Of a stretch of DNA of 64,000 nucleotides, positions 38,089 through 47,665 are shown piece after piece. Below the pieces are notes generated by a model, which was not told the origin of the DNA, did no database searches, and worked only from the letters and a program-made list of their open reading frames with translations. How positions within the stretch are numbered: position 1 is the stretch's first letter; each line of letters opens with the position of its first letter. The DNA comes from Leishmania mexicana MHOM/GT/2001/U1103 (Eukaryota > Euglenozoa > Kinetoplastea > Trypanosomatida > Trypanosomatidae), in assembly GCF_000234665.1 (NCBI RefSeq), contig NC_018307.1, forward strand, positions 1 to 64,000. The letters run 5' to 3'. Both the position numbers and the translations under genes were made by a program.

Positions 38089-39024
38089 ATGGCCGCACCA
38101 GCGTCGCACTACACCTTGGCAAATCTCAAGAAGCTGGGGCTCTGTGTCCCGCAGGTAGCCCTTTCCCGCCAGCCCCGGCTCCGCCCGCATGTCGGCCACT
38201 TGAATGGCCTGGTGTACCCGCTGCCGTACTACGCCATGTGGCGCGGCAACCACGACAAGTACACGTACAACCAGGCAACACCGGCGCGCTGGGGTGAGGG
38301 GAATACGAACACCATGTACCACCAGCACTACGCCCACGCCAAGTGCCCCACCGACTACGGCCGCGGCGGCCGCGAGTTTCAGTTTCTCTCCGTACAGCGA
38401 GGCAAGCTGAAGCGCAAGCCGCTGCCGACGGTGCAGTACGTCGACCCGAACTCGAAGCCGCAGTGGGTCTTCAAGTCGTGGCACAACCCGCTCTCGGCGC
38501 CGAGCATGTGGGAGAGGGAGGTCCAGTACCCGGAGCACACGCCGGAGCACACGGGTGCTAAGCGGCCGCTTGCCGTGGTTGCGCCCAAGACGAGTCACAA
38601 GCATCTCTTCCTCATGCACATGGAGAAGGTGGCTGTGACGGTGTCCCCGCTGCTCTTCGGCTACGGGCACACCCTGCAGAAGGCCGCCCTCGACTTTTAC
38701 CGTCGCGGCCTCAGCGCCCGCTCGCCGTTCCCGAACGACAAGATGTTCCTCTACTACTCCATCGACCACGTAACCCCGAAGATCGAGGTGACGTGGCTGG
38801 ACGGCAGCGTGTACGTACCACCGCTGATCGAGGGCGTCAATGCGCAGGACTTGATCCAGATGGTGATGGAGCAGGCGTGGCTGGCAGCGGACCGCATGAG
38901 CGCTGAGGGCCGCGTGCTGAACCCTATTGCGATCGACGACTATAAATGGGAGCAGCTGATTGCCTTTAAGCAGAAGCGAGCGAAGGGTGCGGAGGCGGCA
39001 AAAGGCGGCTCGAAGAAGAAGTGA
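38089..39024 (+). CDS. Putative mitochondrial (mitoribosomal-type) protein with an L51/S25/CI-B8-like domain
   Basis: The product is 311 aa from the ATG at 38089. It is rich in Tyr, Trp and His, as are many kinetoplastid mitoribosomal proteins (GHLNGLVYPLPYYAMWRGNHDKY, WVFKSWHNPL). The C-terminal third (about 200-295) reads like the thioredoxin-like L51/S25/CI-B8 domain: a helix (LQKAALDFYRRGL), a strand (KMFLYYSID), PKIEVTWLDGSVY and then NAQDLIQMVMEQAW. Proteins of this fold are subunits of the mitochondrial ribosome (mL43, mS25, mL53) or of complex I (B8). The tail is Lys-rich (KAKGGSKKK pattern). The assignment is a motif-level inference. The upstream open extension is rejected because it is low complexity. 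Confidence 0.75.
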   Translation: MAAPASHYTLANLKKLGLCVPQVALSRQPRLRPHVGHLNGLVYPLPYYAMWRGNHDKYTYNQATPARWGEGNTNTMYHQHYAHAKCPTDYGRGGREFQFLSVQRGKLKRKPLPTVQYVDPNSKPQWVFKSWHNPLSAPSMWEREVQYPEHTPEHTGAKRPLAVVAPKTSHKHLFLMHMEKVAVTVSPLLFGYGHTLQKAALDFYRRGLSARSPFPNDKMFLYYSIDHVTPKIEVTWLDGSVYVPPLIEGVNAQDLIQMVMEQAWLAADRMSAEGRVLNPIAIDDYKWEQLIAFKQKRAKGAEAAKGGSKKK

Positions 39025-39892
39025 CCTGCGTACAGGATGTGCCCGCATCGTCACAGCAGCCGCAGCCATCGGGGGCAAGACAGGAAGACGTTCGGATGGC
39101 GCTGTTTGTGAGCGCGCGTGCGTATTCGCCGGTTGGCTCTCTCACTCTCTCGCGCATATCGTAGGGTTGTATTGTGTGTGTGGAGGAGGAGGGGTGCAAG
39201 GGGTGGCGTAGGTGTTGATGGTATTTGGTGCCTGGACTATGACGTGTCTTCTTGGATGGGGTGATGATAGCGAGGGCTTCGGGGGTAGGCGGTAGTAGAG
39301 GACGGTGAGCAGCGGAGGTGGGGGAGGGGAGGCGTGACGATGTGCTTGAGCAGTGCTCTCACGGAGTCTTCCTCCTCCCCTTCCCGTTGCTCGCCCCTCC
39401 GCCTCGTCCATCTCCGTCTCTCCATCACACGTGTACACACAGGCTTGGGGCCCTAACCCTACCCTCCTGATCGACTCCTTTATCAACGCCTATCGCTCTT
39501 ACCGGAGTACTGGGGCGCTGGGAGAGCAGTTGCAGCGAGCTCGCGTCTCTCCTCTTCTTGCCGTCCTTTGTGGTGACACCAACGCGTACGACTCGGTGTG
39601 TGTGTGTGTGTGTGTGTCATTACGAGCGGGCGATGGCGCGGCCCCAGGTGCGGTTACGCGCATACATGCCTCCCCACATGTGCGACTATACGTACTCTCC
39701 CACCCACCCACCCCTCTGCTGTCTCTCTCTCGTGGACAACCCACTGCAACCTCGTGGTGCGCCTAACCGCCCCCCCCCCTTGCCATCAGAGAGGTCGTCC
39801 TGCACACACGAATCACGTTTCGTCTGCGCCCCCCCCTTGCCTCGTCACCCATAAGCGTAAACAGACAAGGCTGCCCTGCAACACCAGCAGCG
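39025..39892. other. Intergenic region with a GT microsatellite and two interstitial telomere-like units
   Basis: It holds a (GT)n run at 39596-39617 and the word CCCTAACCCTACCCT at 39451-39465, about two telomere-type units inside a C-rich stretch. A C-rich tract at 39767-39840 precedes the start of the ABCF gene, with AGs at 39886-39890 as possible acceptors. Confidence 0.6.
39596..39617. repeat. (GT)n microsatellite
   Basis: Eleven GT units upstream of the ABCF gene. Confidence 0.9.
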
Positions 39893-42067
39893 ATGGACTT
39901 GGTGCAGCTGCAGCGGATCCTCAGCACGTACGATGAGCGTGTGGTGAAGGTCTTTGTGAGCCACGTCCCGGAACTGGGGCTCCGCAAGATCGATGACTGC
40001 GTCCTCGAATACATGCTCAAGATGCTGGAGGGGCAGACCTCGTCGGAGTCGTACCTGCCGGAGGAGATCATCGAGGAGACGATGAAGCTGTACTTCCGCG
40101 AGTTCGATGTTTTCAACGACTCCGAGGAAAAGCTGAGCACGAGCACCGCAGCCATCTGTCAGCAGATGCTCAAGGAAGGCATCACGAAGAGGCCAAGCGA
40201 GGAATCGAGCCGGCTCGCCAGCGCCGTCAACATCGGTCGCCAGTACGAGGAGAGTCTAAAGCGGGCGACAATGATCAAGAGTGTCGGCAAGGTCACGACG
40301 GCGAACACGAACGAGGACTGGACGTGGGAAACGAAGCGCAGCGCAGCCAAGGACATGCGCAAGAAGCGCAAGGAGGATGAGAAGAAGGCGATGCTCGCTG
40401 AGGAGTACGAGGAGTTCCTGCGCAAGCGAGGCATCTCGAACACGACGGCCGTGACAAAGATTCATCACAAGGGCGAGGGCACGAACTACAGCACCGATAT
40501 CCGCTGCGAGGCCATTCACATCCAGCTCGGGAAGCAGGTGCTACTGGACGACACGGACCTCGTGCTGCTGACGGGGCACAAGTACGGCCTCATCGGTCGC
40601 AACGGTGCGGGTAAGACGACACTGCTGCGTGCCCTGGCAGAGCGCGAGCTGGAGGGCGTGAGTCCGTTCATGCAGATTCTGCACGTAGAGCAGGAGATCG
40701 TCGCGGGGACAGAGACGCCGCTGGAGGTTCTGCTGGCCACTGATGTCGAGCGGGCGCAGCTGCTGCGCGAGGAGCAGGAGCTGCTGAAGCAGAACGACAC
40801 GGAGGCCAACACGCGGCTGAACGAGGTGTACGCTCGACTGGACGCGATCGACGCCCACAGCGCCGAGGCGCGCGCGGCCACCATCCTGCATGGCTTGAGC
40901 TTCACGCAGGATATGATGACCTCGCCGACCAAGCAGCTCTCCGGTGGTTGGCGCATGCGTGTGGCGCTCGCACGCGCCCTCTTTGTCGAGCCCGACGTGC
41001 TGCTGCTGGATGAGCCGACGAACCACCTCGATCTGTTCGCGGTGCTCTGGCTGGAGCAGTTCCTGAAGGACTGGCAGAAGACGCTCATCGTCGTCTCCCA
41101 CTCCCGCACCTTTCTGAACAACGTCTGCTCCGAGGTCATCCACCTCGTCGGCCACCATCTGCACTACTACAACGGCAACTATGACCAGTTCGAGATCACG
41201 CGCGTGGAGCAGGAGCGGCAGCAGAAGAAGCAGCACGCCGCCCAGGAGAAGCAGCGGGCGCACATTCAGGCCTTCATCGACAAGTTTCGCTACAACGCGA
41301 ACCGGGCCAAGATGGCGCAGTCGCGCATCAAGGCGCTTGAGCGGATGGAGATGGTGGCCGACGTCGTCACCGACCCGCAGTTCGCCTTCACCTTTCCGGA
41401 TGCCGAGCCGGTGTCTGGCAGCTTCATCGAGATGGTGGACTGCGAGTTCGGCTACAAGCCCGGCGTTAGCCTCTTCAAGGACGTGAACATGGGCATCGAC
41501 GAGAGCTCGCGCATCGTCCTCGTCGGCGCGAACGGCGTCGGTAAGTCGACCTTCATGAACGTGTGCACTGGCGCTCTCGAGCCGCGCAGTGGTACGGTAG
41601 TGCGGAACAAGAAGATCCGTGTTGCCCACTTTGCGCAGCACAACATGGAAAGCCTCACCCCGCAGCTGTCCTCCCTCGAGTTCCTGCGCTCCAAGTACCC
41701 GCACATGGAGGATCAGCAACTGCGGGCGCACCTTGGCAGCATGGGCCTGTCGGGCGAGCGCGCGCTGCAGCCGATTTACACCCTCTCCGGTGGTCAGAAA
41801 TCGCGTCTCGTGCTCGCCTGGATCACTTTTCAGAAGCCGCACCTTCTGCTGCTCGATGAGCCGACGAACCACCTCGATATCGACACGGTGAACGCCCTCA
41901 TCGAGGCGCTTCTGACGTACAACGGCGGGCTGCTGGTCATCTCACACGACGAGTACTTTATTACGTCCCTGTGCGATGACATCTTTGTCTGCGAAGACAA
42001 CACTGTGAAGAAGTTCGATGGTGACTTCGCTGAGTACCGCAAGCACGTCATGAAGATGATGAAGTGA
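39893..42067 (+). CDS. ABCF1: ABCF-family ATPase (ABCF3/GCN20-like)
   Basis: The 724-aa product has two ABC ATPase domains and no membrane segment, as in ABCF translation factors. Domain 1 has Walker A GRNGAGKTT (235-243), signature LSGGW, Walker B LLLDEPTNHLD and VVSHSR. Domain 2 has GANGVGKST, LSGGQ, LLLDEPTNHLD and VISHDE. The ABCF linker between them is charged and helical (QERQQKKQHAAQEKQRAHIQAF). The 200-residue N-terminal helical extension (RILSTYDERVVKVFVSHVP) resembles that of GCN20/ABCF3, which partners with GCN1 near the ribosome. A role in translation or eIF2 kinase signalling is inferred. The symbol follows my memory of Leishmania ABC naming. Confidence 0.94.
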   Translation: MDLVQLQRILSTYDERVVKVFVSHVPELGLRKIDDCVLEYMLKMLEGQTSSESYLPEEIIEETMKLYFREFDVFNDSEEKLSTSTAAICQQMLKEGITKRPSEESSRLASAVNIGRQYEESLKRATMIKSVGKVTTANTNEDWTWETKRSAAKDMRKKRKEDEKKAMLAEEYEEFLRKRGISNTTAVTKIHHKGEGTNYSTDIRCEAIHIQLGKQVLLDDTDLVLLTGHKYGLIGRNGAGKTTLLRALAERELEGVSPFMQILHVEQEIVAGTETPLEVLLATDVERAQLLREEQELLKQNDTEANTRLNEVYARLDAIDAHSAEARAATILHGLSFTQDMMTSPTKQLSGGWRMRVALARALFVEPDVLLLDEPTNHLDLFAVLWLEQFLKDWQKTLIVVSHSRTFLNNVCSEVIHLVGHHLHYYNGNYDQFEITRVEQERQQKKQHAAQEKQRAHIQAFIDKFRYNANRAKMAQSRIKALERMEMVADVVTDPQFAFTFPDAEPVSGSFIEMVDCEFGYKPGVSLFKDVNMGIDESSRIVLVGANGVGKSTFMNVCTGALEPRSGTVVRNKKIRVAHFAQHNMESLTPQLSSLEFLRSKYPHMEDQQLRAHLGSMGLSGERALQPIYTLSGGQKSRLVLAWITFQKPHLLLLDEPTNHLDIDTVNALIEALLTYNGGLLVISHDEYFITSLCDDIFVCEDNTVKKFDGDFAEYRKHVMKMMK

Positions 42068-43009
42068 AGGCAGCCAAAGGCGGGCATGTGGGGGGGGGGT
42101 GAGGCGGACGCTCGACGCTTCAAGCGAGCGGAAAGGACCCCTTCACGGACGGGGTGGGTGGGCGGACTGACTGGCAAGCGGATGATGACCACTGCGTGAC
42201 TGAACACAAAACAAAGACCGCACACACACACACACGCATTGCCTCTCGGTACGGTCACTGTAGCCCAAACTGCCCAGCCGGGTGGTGCTGGCGGCAATAT
42301 CGGGCGAGAACAAGTTTTAAGTTGGCAGCTAAGAAAATAGGTAAGAGTGAGGGACGTCGTCGCCGACGGCGCACACTTTTCGGCAAGCGCGGCCACAGAC
42401 GCGGGCAAGGCAAGGCGGGCGAGGGTGAGGGAGAAGATAGTCGCGCGGTGAGGCCGTTGTGGGTAAGTGCCGCTGGCTCGGCGATGACAAAGGGCGTGTG
42501 GACGGCGGACACGCGCTTCCTGTCGCCATACAAGCGCGCACATAGCTGGCCCCATACGCCATGTCTGTCTTTGCACATGTCGCGCATCAGCCGCTGGACT
42601 ACCTGCGGGTGGGGTGGGGGGCCGCTGGGAACGCCTGATGATGTTGTGTTGTGTGGGCAAACACATGTGCGGGTTCTAGCAGAACTCATCCCCCCCCTCC
42701 CCCTCTGTGCAGAGTGCATGCCTCTCTCCTTCTCTCTCTCGCTCTACCACCAACCTCCTTGTTGCGTCCCGACGACTGCTGCCGCCGTTCCGCGCATTCT
42801 TCGGAGCACTGGCGAGTGTGGGCATGTATGGCATCTTCTCATGCCTGCTCCAGATGCACGGCACGTCGATCAGCCCCATCCCCTCACTCCGTTCCTCACA
42901 CTGGCACACGCGTGCACGACGCACACCGGTAGATAGGACGCACACTCTTGTACAGTGACAGCGACATACCTTCAAGGACATCAACGAGTACGCATCCGAC
43001 ACGCCTGCC
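42068..43009. other. Intergenic region, no gene seen
   Basis: A 940-bp spacer with G-rich (42090-42110) and CT-rich (42685-42760) patches. A 260-codon open frame exists on the plus strand, but it lacks domains and codon bias. Confidence 0.55.
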
Positions 43010-43591
43010 ATGTCGTCACCGTATCCGCCGCCGACAGCTGCCGTGACGGACAACTCGCGAGACGGGGCATTTCTCGAGAAGGACTTGGCACTCCTGATGG
43101 CAGCACTGCGGCTCAACAACAGCAATGACTGGGCGGGAAAGCCGCAGCAGGAGACATTCCGCGTGTACAAGACGGTGCCGCCTGTGGTTACGGACCAGCC
43201 TTCCTCCTGCAGCGTGGATGTGGGTGACGCCGCAGCACGAGATTCATCGCCGCACGACCCTGATAAAAGCGATGCCAGCAGTGACTCTTTAAACGCTCTC
43301 ATGACTGACTACGTGTATGCGGTGCGCGCCTTGCGTGCCTTTGATGCACGAATGGTAGCCGACGGCATCCGTGAGAGCGCCACTGCAGAGACAGGTCACA
43401 CGGGAGGTGGAGTGGCGGACGCGAAGGAGGAGGCAACGACACCTTGCAAGGCAGCCGCCGATGGTGGCAGCTCCTCGGCAGCTAACACCAAGCGCTCTGA
43501 AGTGGCGGCACCGGTTGAGATGGCAGAGTTGCTAGCGGCGCTGGATCTTCTGCCATCTCTAACGATAGATGAGCAAGGAGAACAGAGCTGA
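43010..43591 (+). CDS. Hypothetical acidic protein
   Basis: The product is 193 aa with no family recognised. It is mostly disordered (Ser, Ala, Asp, Pro rich) with three short amphipathic helices: FLEKDLALLMAALRL (about 21-36), LNALMTDYVYAVRALRAFDARMV (about 95-117), and PVEMAELLAALDLLPSLTI near the C-terminus. The first and last share an ELLAALDLL-type pattern that could bind a partner groove. There is no signal peptide or membrane helix. The ATG follows pyrimidine-poor sequence, so the acceptor is unclear. Codon bias is moderate. Confidence 0.6.
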   Translation: MSSPYPPPTAAVTDNSRDGAFLEKDLALLMAALRLNNSNDWAGKPQQETFRVYKTVPPVVTDQPSSCSVDVGDAAARDSSPHDPDKSDASSDSLNALMTDYVYAVRALRAFDARMVADGIRESATAETGHTGGGVADAKEEATTPCKAAADGGSSSAANTKRSEVAAPVEMAELLAALDLLPSLTIDEQGEQS

Positions 43592-44268
43592 AGGACTTGC
43601 TCACTGCGCATGTCAGTGCCACCCTTTCTCTCCAGCCTCCCGTCACTACCGACGTCTCTGAGGCACTTCGCTGCACCTCCTGTGCTCCGTCGCTGCGGCT
43701 CATGGTGTAGAGCCCCCCGCCCCCACCCACTCCACCCCTCCTCCTGCATGTCGGCGAGTCGCGGCGCTGAACAGAGTCGTCGTATGGTTTTTCGCCTGTT
43801 TCTTCTCTGCATCGCCCTTCCCGTGGCAGTGACAACACGCACACCCACAGGCCCTAACTTGCCAAAAGAGTCCTCTCTGCTGACGGCGTCCGTGCATCCA
43901 ATGTTGCTCTCCCCCTCGCGGCCACCAATCGTGAAGCGGTTGCTCCCTTCCAGGGCGCATTACTTCCTCTACGGACGACTGCGGCTAGGCCTGCCGCGGC
44001 GAGGAGCGTAGGCGTCACGGTGCGATCCTGTGATGCTGCCCACGCCGGGTGTGTGCGCGACATACTTCCTGCTCTTCTTCTCCCCTCCTCGCAAGGCTGG
44101 ACGCGCGAGCTTGCGGCCACCTAAGCGCCTCCCTCCCTTCCCTGAATCCATCAGAAGGATAGAAACAGAACGGCATGTGCCGAAGCGCATGCAGGCGGGC
44201 CCGTGTGTGCTTCACAGGCCTTCGCTTTCCACAGCGTTGCCGCTGCAGCGTGGTCATCATCGCCGACG
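43592..44268. other. Intergenic region, no gene seen
   Basis: CT-rich spacer with several AGs just upstream of the next start (44216-44217, 44232-44233), either usable as an acceptor. Nothing else is seen. Confidence 0.55.
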
Positions 44269-46122
44269 ATGCCGCCATTATTCCCTGCAGGACAACATCA
44301 CCCAACTCTATTGAATGTGTTTGCGTCTGCCACGCCAACGCGGAAAGCCACTGCATCGTCCAACCCGAGCACCTTACTTTCACAAACCGCCAACGGCGTC
44401 CGCTGCAGTCCCCCAGACCTCCCTTCGTCGTCTACCGCCGCCACGATCAGCAGCAGCAAGGAAGCCCTCTCCCTCCCCCAATGTGTTGATCCACCCGCGA
44501 GTACGACGCAGCCGCCCAGCACGAGGGCGTTCAGCTGCTGCTGCTGCAGCGACGACGACGACGAGGGGACGGACATGCTCCTCGGCGAGCTTCTCTTCGG
44601 CGCCGATGGAAGACGGAGTGCCGATCTGTCTTTTCCGCGCTGCCCTCCTCCTGCAGCGCCATCTGCCTCACTCGACATTGCCGCACCTGCGTCTGGAGCT
44701 AAGCGGCCACGCCTGCGCCGCAGCCGCCCGCCGCAGCACCTTACGCAGACAACCTTGGATCTCGGCCGGGCGGAGCCAACGATTGCCACGTGTTGCCCGC
44801 TCTGCCGCATGTTGTATACTGCCGAGAACGACGAGGACGCCGCGCTGCACAGGCGCTTCTGCCGAGAAGCGCGGCTTCGTCGCCGCGGCTGTGGCCCATA
44901 CGATGTGCCGTCGTCCTTTACTGGTGCTTCCCGCTCGCAACGCGCTCGGACGGAAACCGCAGCGAGTCCGCTAGCGTCCCTGTCACGTCCGGCAGCGGTG
45001 GCAGTGCGCATGCTGGAGGAGCTGAGTGGTGCAAGCTTGGGATGTTCATCCAGCCCTTTGCTAGCGAGCACCACAGCGACGGGACGGCGAGGTGGTCCGC
45101 GTCGTCGCGAGAGTGGGGCTCGCGGGGTTGCCAAAGCAACGTACACGACGACCGGCACGCCGAATACGGCGGCAGATGCCACAGTCTCCTTGTGCACGTG
45201 TGTCCTCCGCCCGCTTTCGCCGTCCTCCTCGTCGCCCCACCTCTCTTCACCGATGGCGGTGTTTCGCATCTCTTACAACGCGTGTGGTGTGACGGACAGC
45301 AAAGGAGACTGCACGGCGCTCAGGCTGTTGGAGCTGCTGGGCTTCACCCCAGTTGTACTGCGCGCCGCCGCCGAGGGTGCAGCTGCCCCGCAGACGGCGT
45401 CGTCGTCTGTCTTGTGCGAAACCGTCTCTGTAGTGCCGACGGTGAGGGACAGCGCTGCGTCGACTGTTCATGTGGTATGCGTGGTAGACACCCTGCTGCG
45501 GCTGCTGCTGTGCGCCGTGGTGGGGGAGTCGCGGAGGCGGGAGCAAGATCCAGAGCTGTGCGTGGAGCGGCGCGCTGACGGGGCAACGGTGTGCAGCACA
45601 CGTCGGCACTTCACGCACGGCGACGTAGCTGGGCTGTGGGTGCTCTCCCCTGCCGAGCTCAGCGCCGCGCAGAAAGCATGGGAGAAGAGCACCGCGGCGC
45701 CGTTTGCATCGACCCGTCAGATGCTGGAGAGCTTGTTTGGTACGCGCACAGGCGGTGGTGCTTCATCCTCGGCACGATCAGCCGCCGCTGACGTCACCGA
45801 GAAGGCCCACGAGCGGTGTCAACAGGCGACTGGGGTCGCAATACATGCGCTGGCCGAATACCTCGTGTACGGCAGCAGTCTGTGCCCTTCGCGACAACTC
45901 TCCTATTCACAGGCGGCCCTCGCAGCGGCAGAGTGCCTGGGCTCCGGCTTTATGGAGCAGAGCTTGGCAGTCGCTTCCTCCTGCTGCCCCGCCGGTGCTA
46001 CGCCTACACCACGCGAAGACATGGCAGAGCCGCAGCCGCTGTACACACACGGCGACGGCGACGACGGAGGCAGCGACAGTGACGACGTCAACGAAGATGT
46101 CAATGGGGTCAGCGGCGAATGA
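44269..46122 (+). CDS. ESCO/Eco1-like cohesin acetyltransferase (divergent)
   Basis: The product is 617 aa. A PIP-box-like and zinc-finger block at 160-198 matches the ESCO signature: QTTLDLG, then C176-x2-C179-x14-H194-x3-C198 (CPLCRMLYTAENDED...H). Eco1 and ESCO1/2 have Q-LDFGQ followed by C-x2-C-x14-H-x3-H. The C-terminal part has the acetyl-CoA loop QQATGVA (R/Q-x2-G-x-A) and then LAEYLVYGSSLCPSRQLSYSQ, which resembles the Eco1 tail (FIYGSYL-x-x-x-x-AFSQP). WVLSP earlier matches its WV strand. Eco1 acetylates Smc3 to establish cohesion. The N-terminal 150 residues and 225-330 are disordered. I use the ATG at 44269; the longer frame starts at GTG. Confidence 0.75.
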   Translation: MPPLFPAGQHHPTLLNVFASATPTRKATASSNPSTLLSQTANGVRCSPPDLPSSSTAATISSSKEALSLPQCVDPPASTTQPPSTRAFSCCCCSDDDDEGTDMLLGELLFGADGRRSADLSFPRCPPPAAPSASLDIAAPASGAKRPRLRRSRPPQHLTQTTLDLGRAEPTIATCCPLCRMLYTAENDEDAALHRRFCREARLRRRGCGPYDVPSSFTGASRSQRARTETAASPLASLSRPAAVAVRMLEELSGASLGCSSSPLLASTTATGRRGGPRRRESGARGVAKATYTTTGTPNTAADATVSLCTCVLRPLSPSSSSPHLSSPMAVFRISYNACGVTDSKGDCTALRLLELLGFTPVVLRAAAEGAAAPQTASSSVLCETVSVVPTVRDSAASTVHVVCVVDTLLRLLLCAVVGESRRREQDPELCVERRADGATVCSTRRHFTHGDVAGLWVLSPAELSAAQKAWEKSTAAPFASTRQMLESLFGTRTGGGASSSARSAAADVTEKAHERCQQATGVAIHALAEYLVYGSSLCPSRQLSYSQAALAAAECLGSGFMEQSLAVASSCCPAGATPTPREDMAEPQPLYTHGDGDDGGSDSDDVNEDVNGVSGE

Positions 46123-47032
46123 CAAGTCCGCCGCAGCGGCGTCTTCATGGTTTCTGAAGCGCGATCGGCGCGTGAGTGGAGGAAGGGGCTCTGCCACGAC
46201 GGTGCACGCGGTGTGTTGCACGAGTGCGCGTCTGTGGTATAGCGCGCATAGGAGAGGTGTTCACACGGTAGCGGCCGCAGCATCCGCGTGCCCACCCGCT
46301 CACCCCCCCCCTCCTCCCCGCCGCCCTGCATAGAACATGGGAGTGTGCTGGTAACGTTTTGGACCGCACCTTTGCCGCGGGCACGCACACGCACGCATGC
46401 ACCGATGCGCGTAAGCATCGACATAGATAGCTGTCACCCTGCGCATGCACAGAGGTCACGGATATAAATAGATTCATGTATACATGCATATATATATATA
46501 TATATATATACGCGGAATGTGTGCACGCGATGGAAAGGCGGCCCACACGTGTGCGTTCTGTGACACGCCCATCCACACAGGGGCGGCCCATGTGTGGATG
46601 GGGTCTGCCCGTATGCTCTGCCTCTCCCTCCGACCTCTACTGAATCTCCCCTCTTGCCCGCGTGAACGATGCACCCCTCACCCGTCTCTCGCCCTGCCGC
46701 CGGAACACCCACGCATACACGGCGTGATGCGCATACGCACGTGCGCCTTGGCATCTCGGGAGGGAAGAGAAGCGCTGGGTACCATAACACACACACACAC
46801 ACACATACATACACACATACAGCTACACCGAATTAGCGCCACCGACCAGACCCTCTCTCCCTCGCTGCCAAGTCGCCGTTCCTGCCCCTCTCCCTTCCCC
46901 TCAGACTTTGCGAGCGCCGCGTCCGCCCTGCCCTCACGTGGACACTGACCGACGTGGCTGGTGCACCTCCATAGACTGTGCGACACTTCATCGCCGTCAC
47001 GCCCACGCGCGCACCCGCGTCTGACCAGCGCC
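46123..47032. other. Intergenic region with TA and CA microsatellites
   Basis: No gene is seen. It contains (TA)n at 46488-46510 and (CA)n near 46787-46806. The CT-rich stretch at 46850-46910 and AGs just before 47030 probably direct processing of the U2AF35 transcript. Confidence 0.6.
46488..46510. repeat. (TA)n microsatellite
   Basis: Eleven TA units in an otherwise GC-rich spacer, the most AT-rich local stretch in the right part of the window. Confidence 0.9.
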
Positions 47033-47665
47033 ATGACGGCCCACGTTGATCGCTGCGCCTTCTTCTCCAAGATGGGTGCGTGCCGGCACGGCGATCAGTG
47101 CACTAAGCTACACTATCGCCCCGACACATCGCCGACGGTGCTGTTCCCTCTGATGTACCCAAACCCGCACGCCATTGCGCACATCAAGGACCGCGAGTGG
47201 ACCTTCGAGCTGGACAAAAAGTATCTGAAGAAGCATTTTGAGCACTTTTATAAGGAGGTGTGGCGCACCTTCATGGAGTTCGGCCGTATTGCCGAGCTGC
47301 GCGTCGTGAGCAACCTCGGCGATCACCTCCTGGGCAACGTGTACATCCGCTTCGAGGATCCGCAGGTCGCCACGCGCATCGTGAAGGAGCTGCGCGGCAA
47401 GAAACTGAACGACGTCATTGTGCTGCCTGAGCTGTCGCCTGTCACGAACTTCGCCGAGGCGTGCTGCAAGGAGGATCTCGAGAACCGTTGCCAGCGCGGT
47501 GAGCAGTGCAACTACCTCCACATCATGAAGGTGTCCCGCCGCCTCCTCGAGAAGCTTGAGAAGGAGCAGTCCAAGTACTGGAAAAAGAAGGAGAAGCGCC
47601 ACGAGCATGACAGCGGCGACCGGAAGCGTAGCCGCTCGCGGTCGCCTGCTGACACGCGCTGGTAG
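47033..47665 (+). CDS. U2AF35: U2AF35 splicing factor small subunit
   Basis: The 210-aa product recognises the 3' splice-site AG with U2AF65, here mainly for trans-splicing. Two CCCH zinc fingers (C-x8-C-x5-C-x3-H) lie at about 8-27 (CAFFSKMGACRHGDQCTKLH) and 146-165 (ending CQRGEQCNYLH). They flank a U2AF-homology RRM (FGRIAELRVVSN, GNVYIRFEDPQVATRIVKEL). The C-terminus is short and basic with a small RS stretch (KRSRSRSP). This layout is the standard U2AF35 one, except that the RS domain is brief, as in other trypanosomatids. I chose the ATG at 47033, right before the first finger. The longer frame starts at GTG. Confidence 0.95.
   Translation: MTAHVDRCAFFSKMGACRHGDQCTKLHYRPDTSPTVLFPLMYPNPHAIAHIKDREWTFELDKKYLKKHFEHFYKEVWRTFMEFGRIAELRVVSNLGDHLLGNVYIRFEDPQVATRIVKELRGKKLNDVIVLPELSPVTNFAEACCKEDLENRCQRGEQCNYLHIMKVSRRLLEKLEKEQSKYWKKKEKRHEHDSGDRKRSRSRSPADTRW

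Noticed and set aside
37816..39078. A 420-codon open frame on the minus strand
   Set aside because: It lies exactly opposite the mitochondrial-type gene at 38089-39024, is Arg/His/Val-rich as expected of an antisense shadow, and runs against the polycistron.
40541..41872. A 443-codon minus-strand open frame
   Set aside because: It is the antisense shadow of the ABCF gene and has no domain of its own.
42154..42936. A 260-codon plus-strand open frame before the hypothetical gene at 43010
   Set aside because: It has mixed low-complexity composition, no family motif and no convincing start context.
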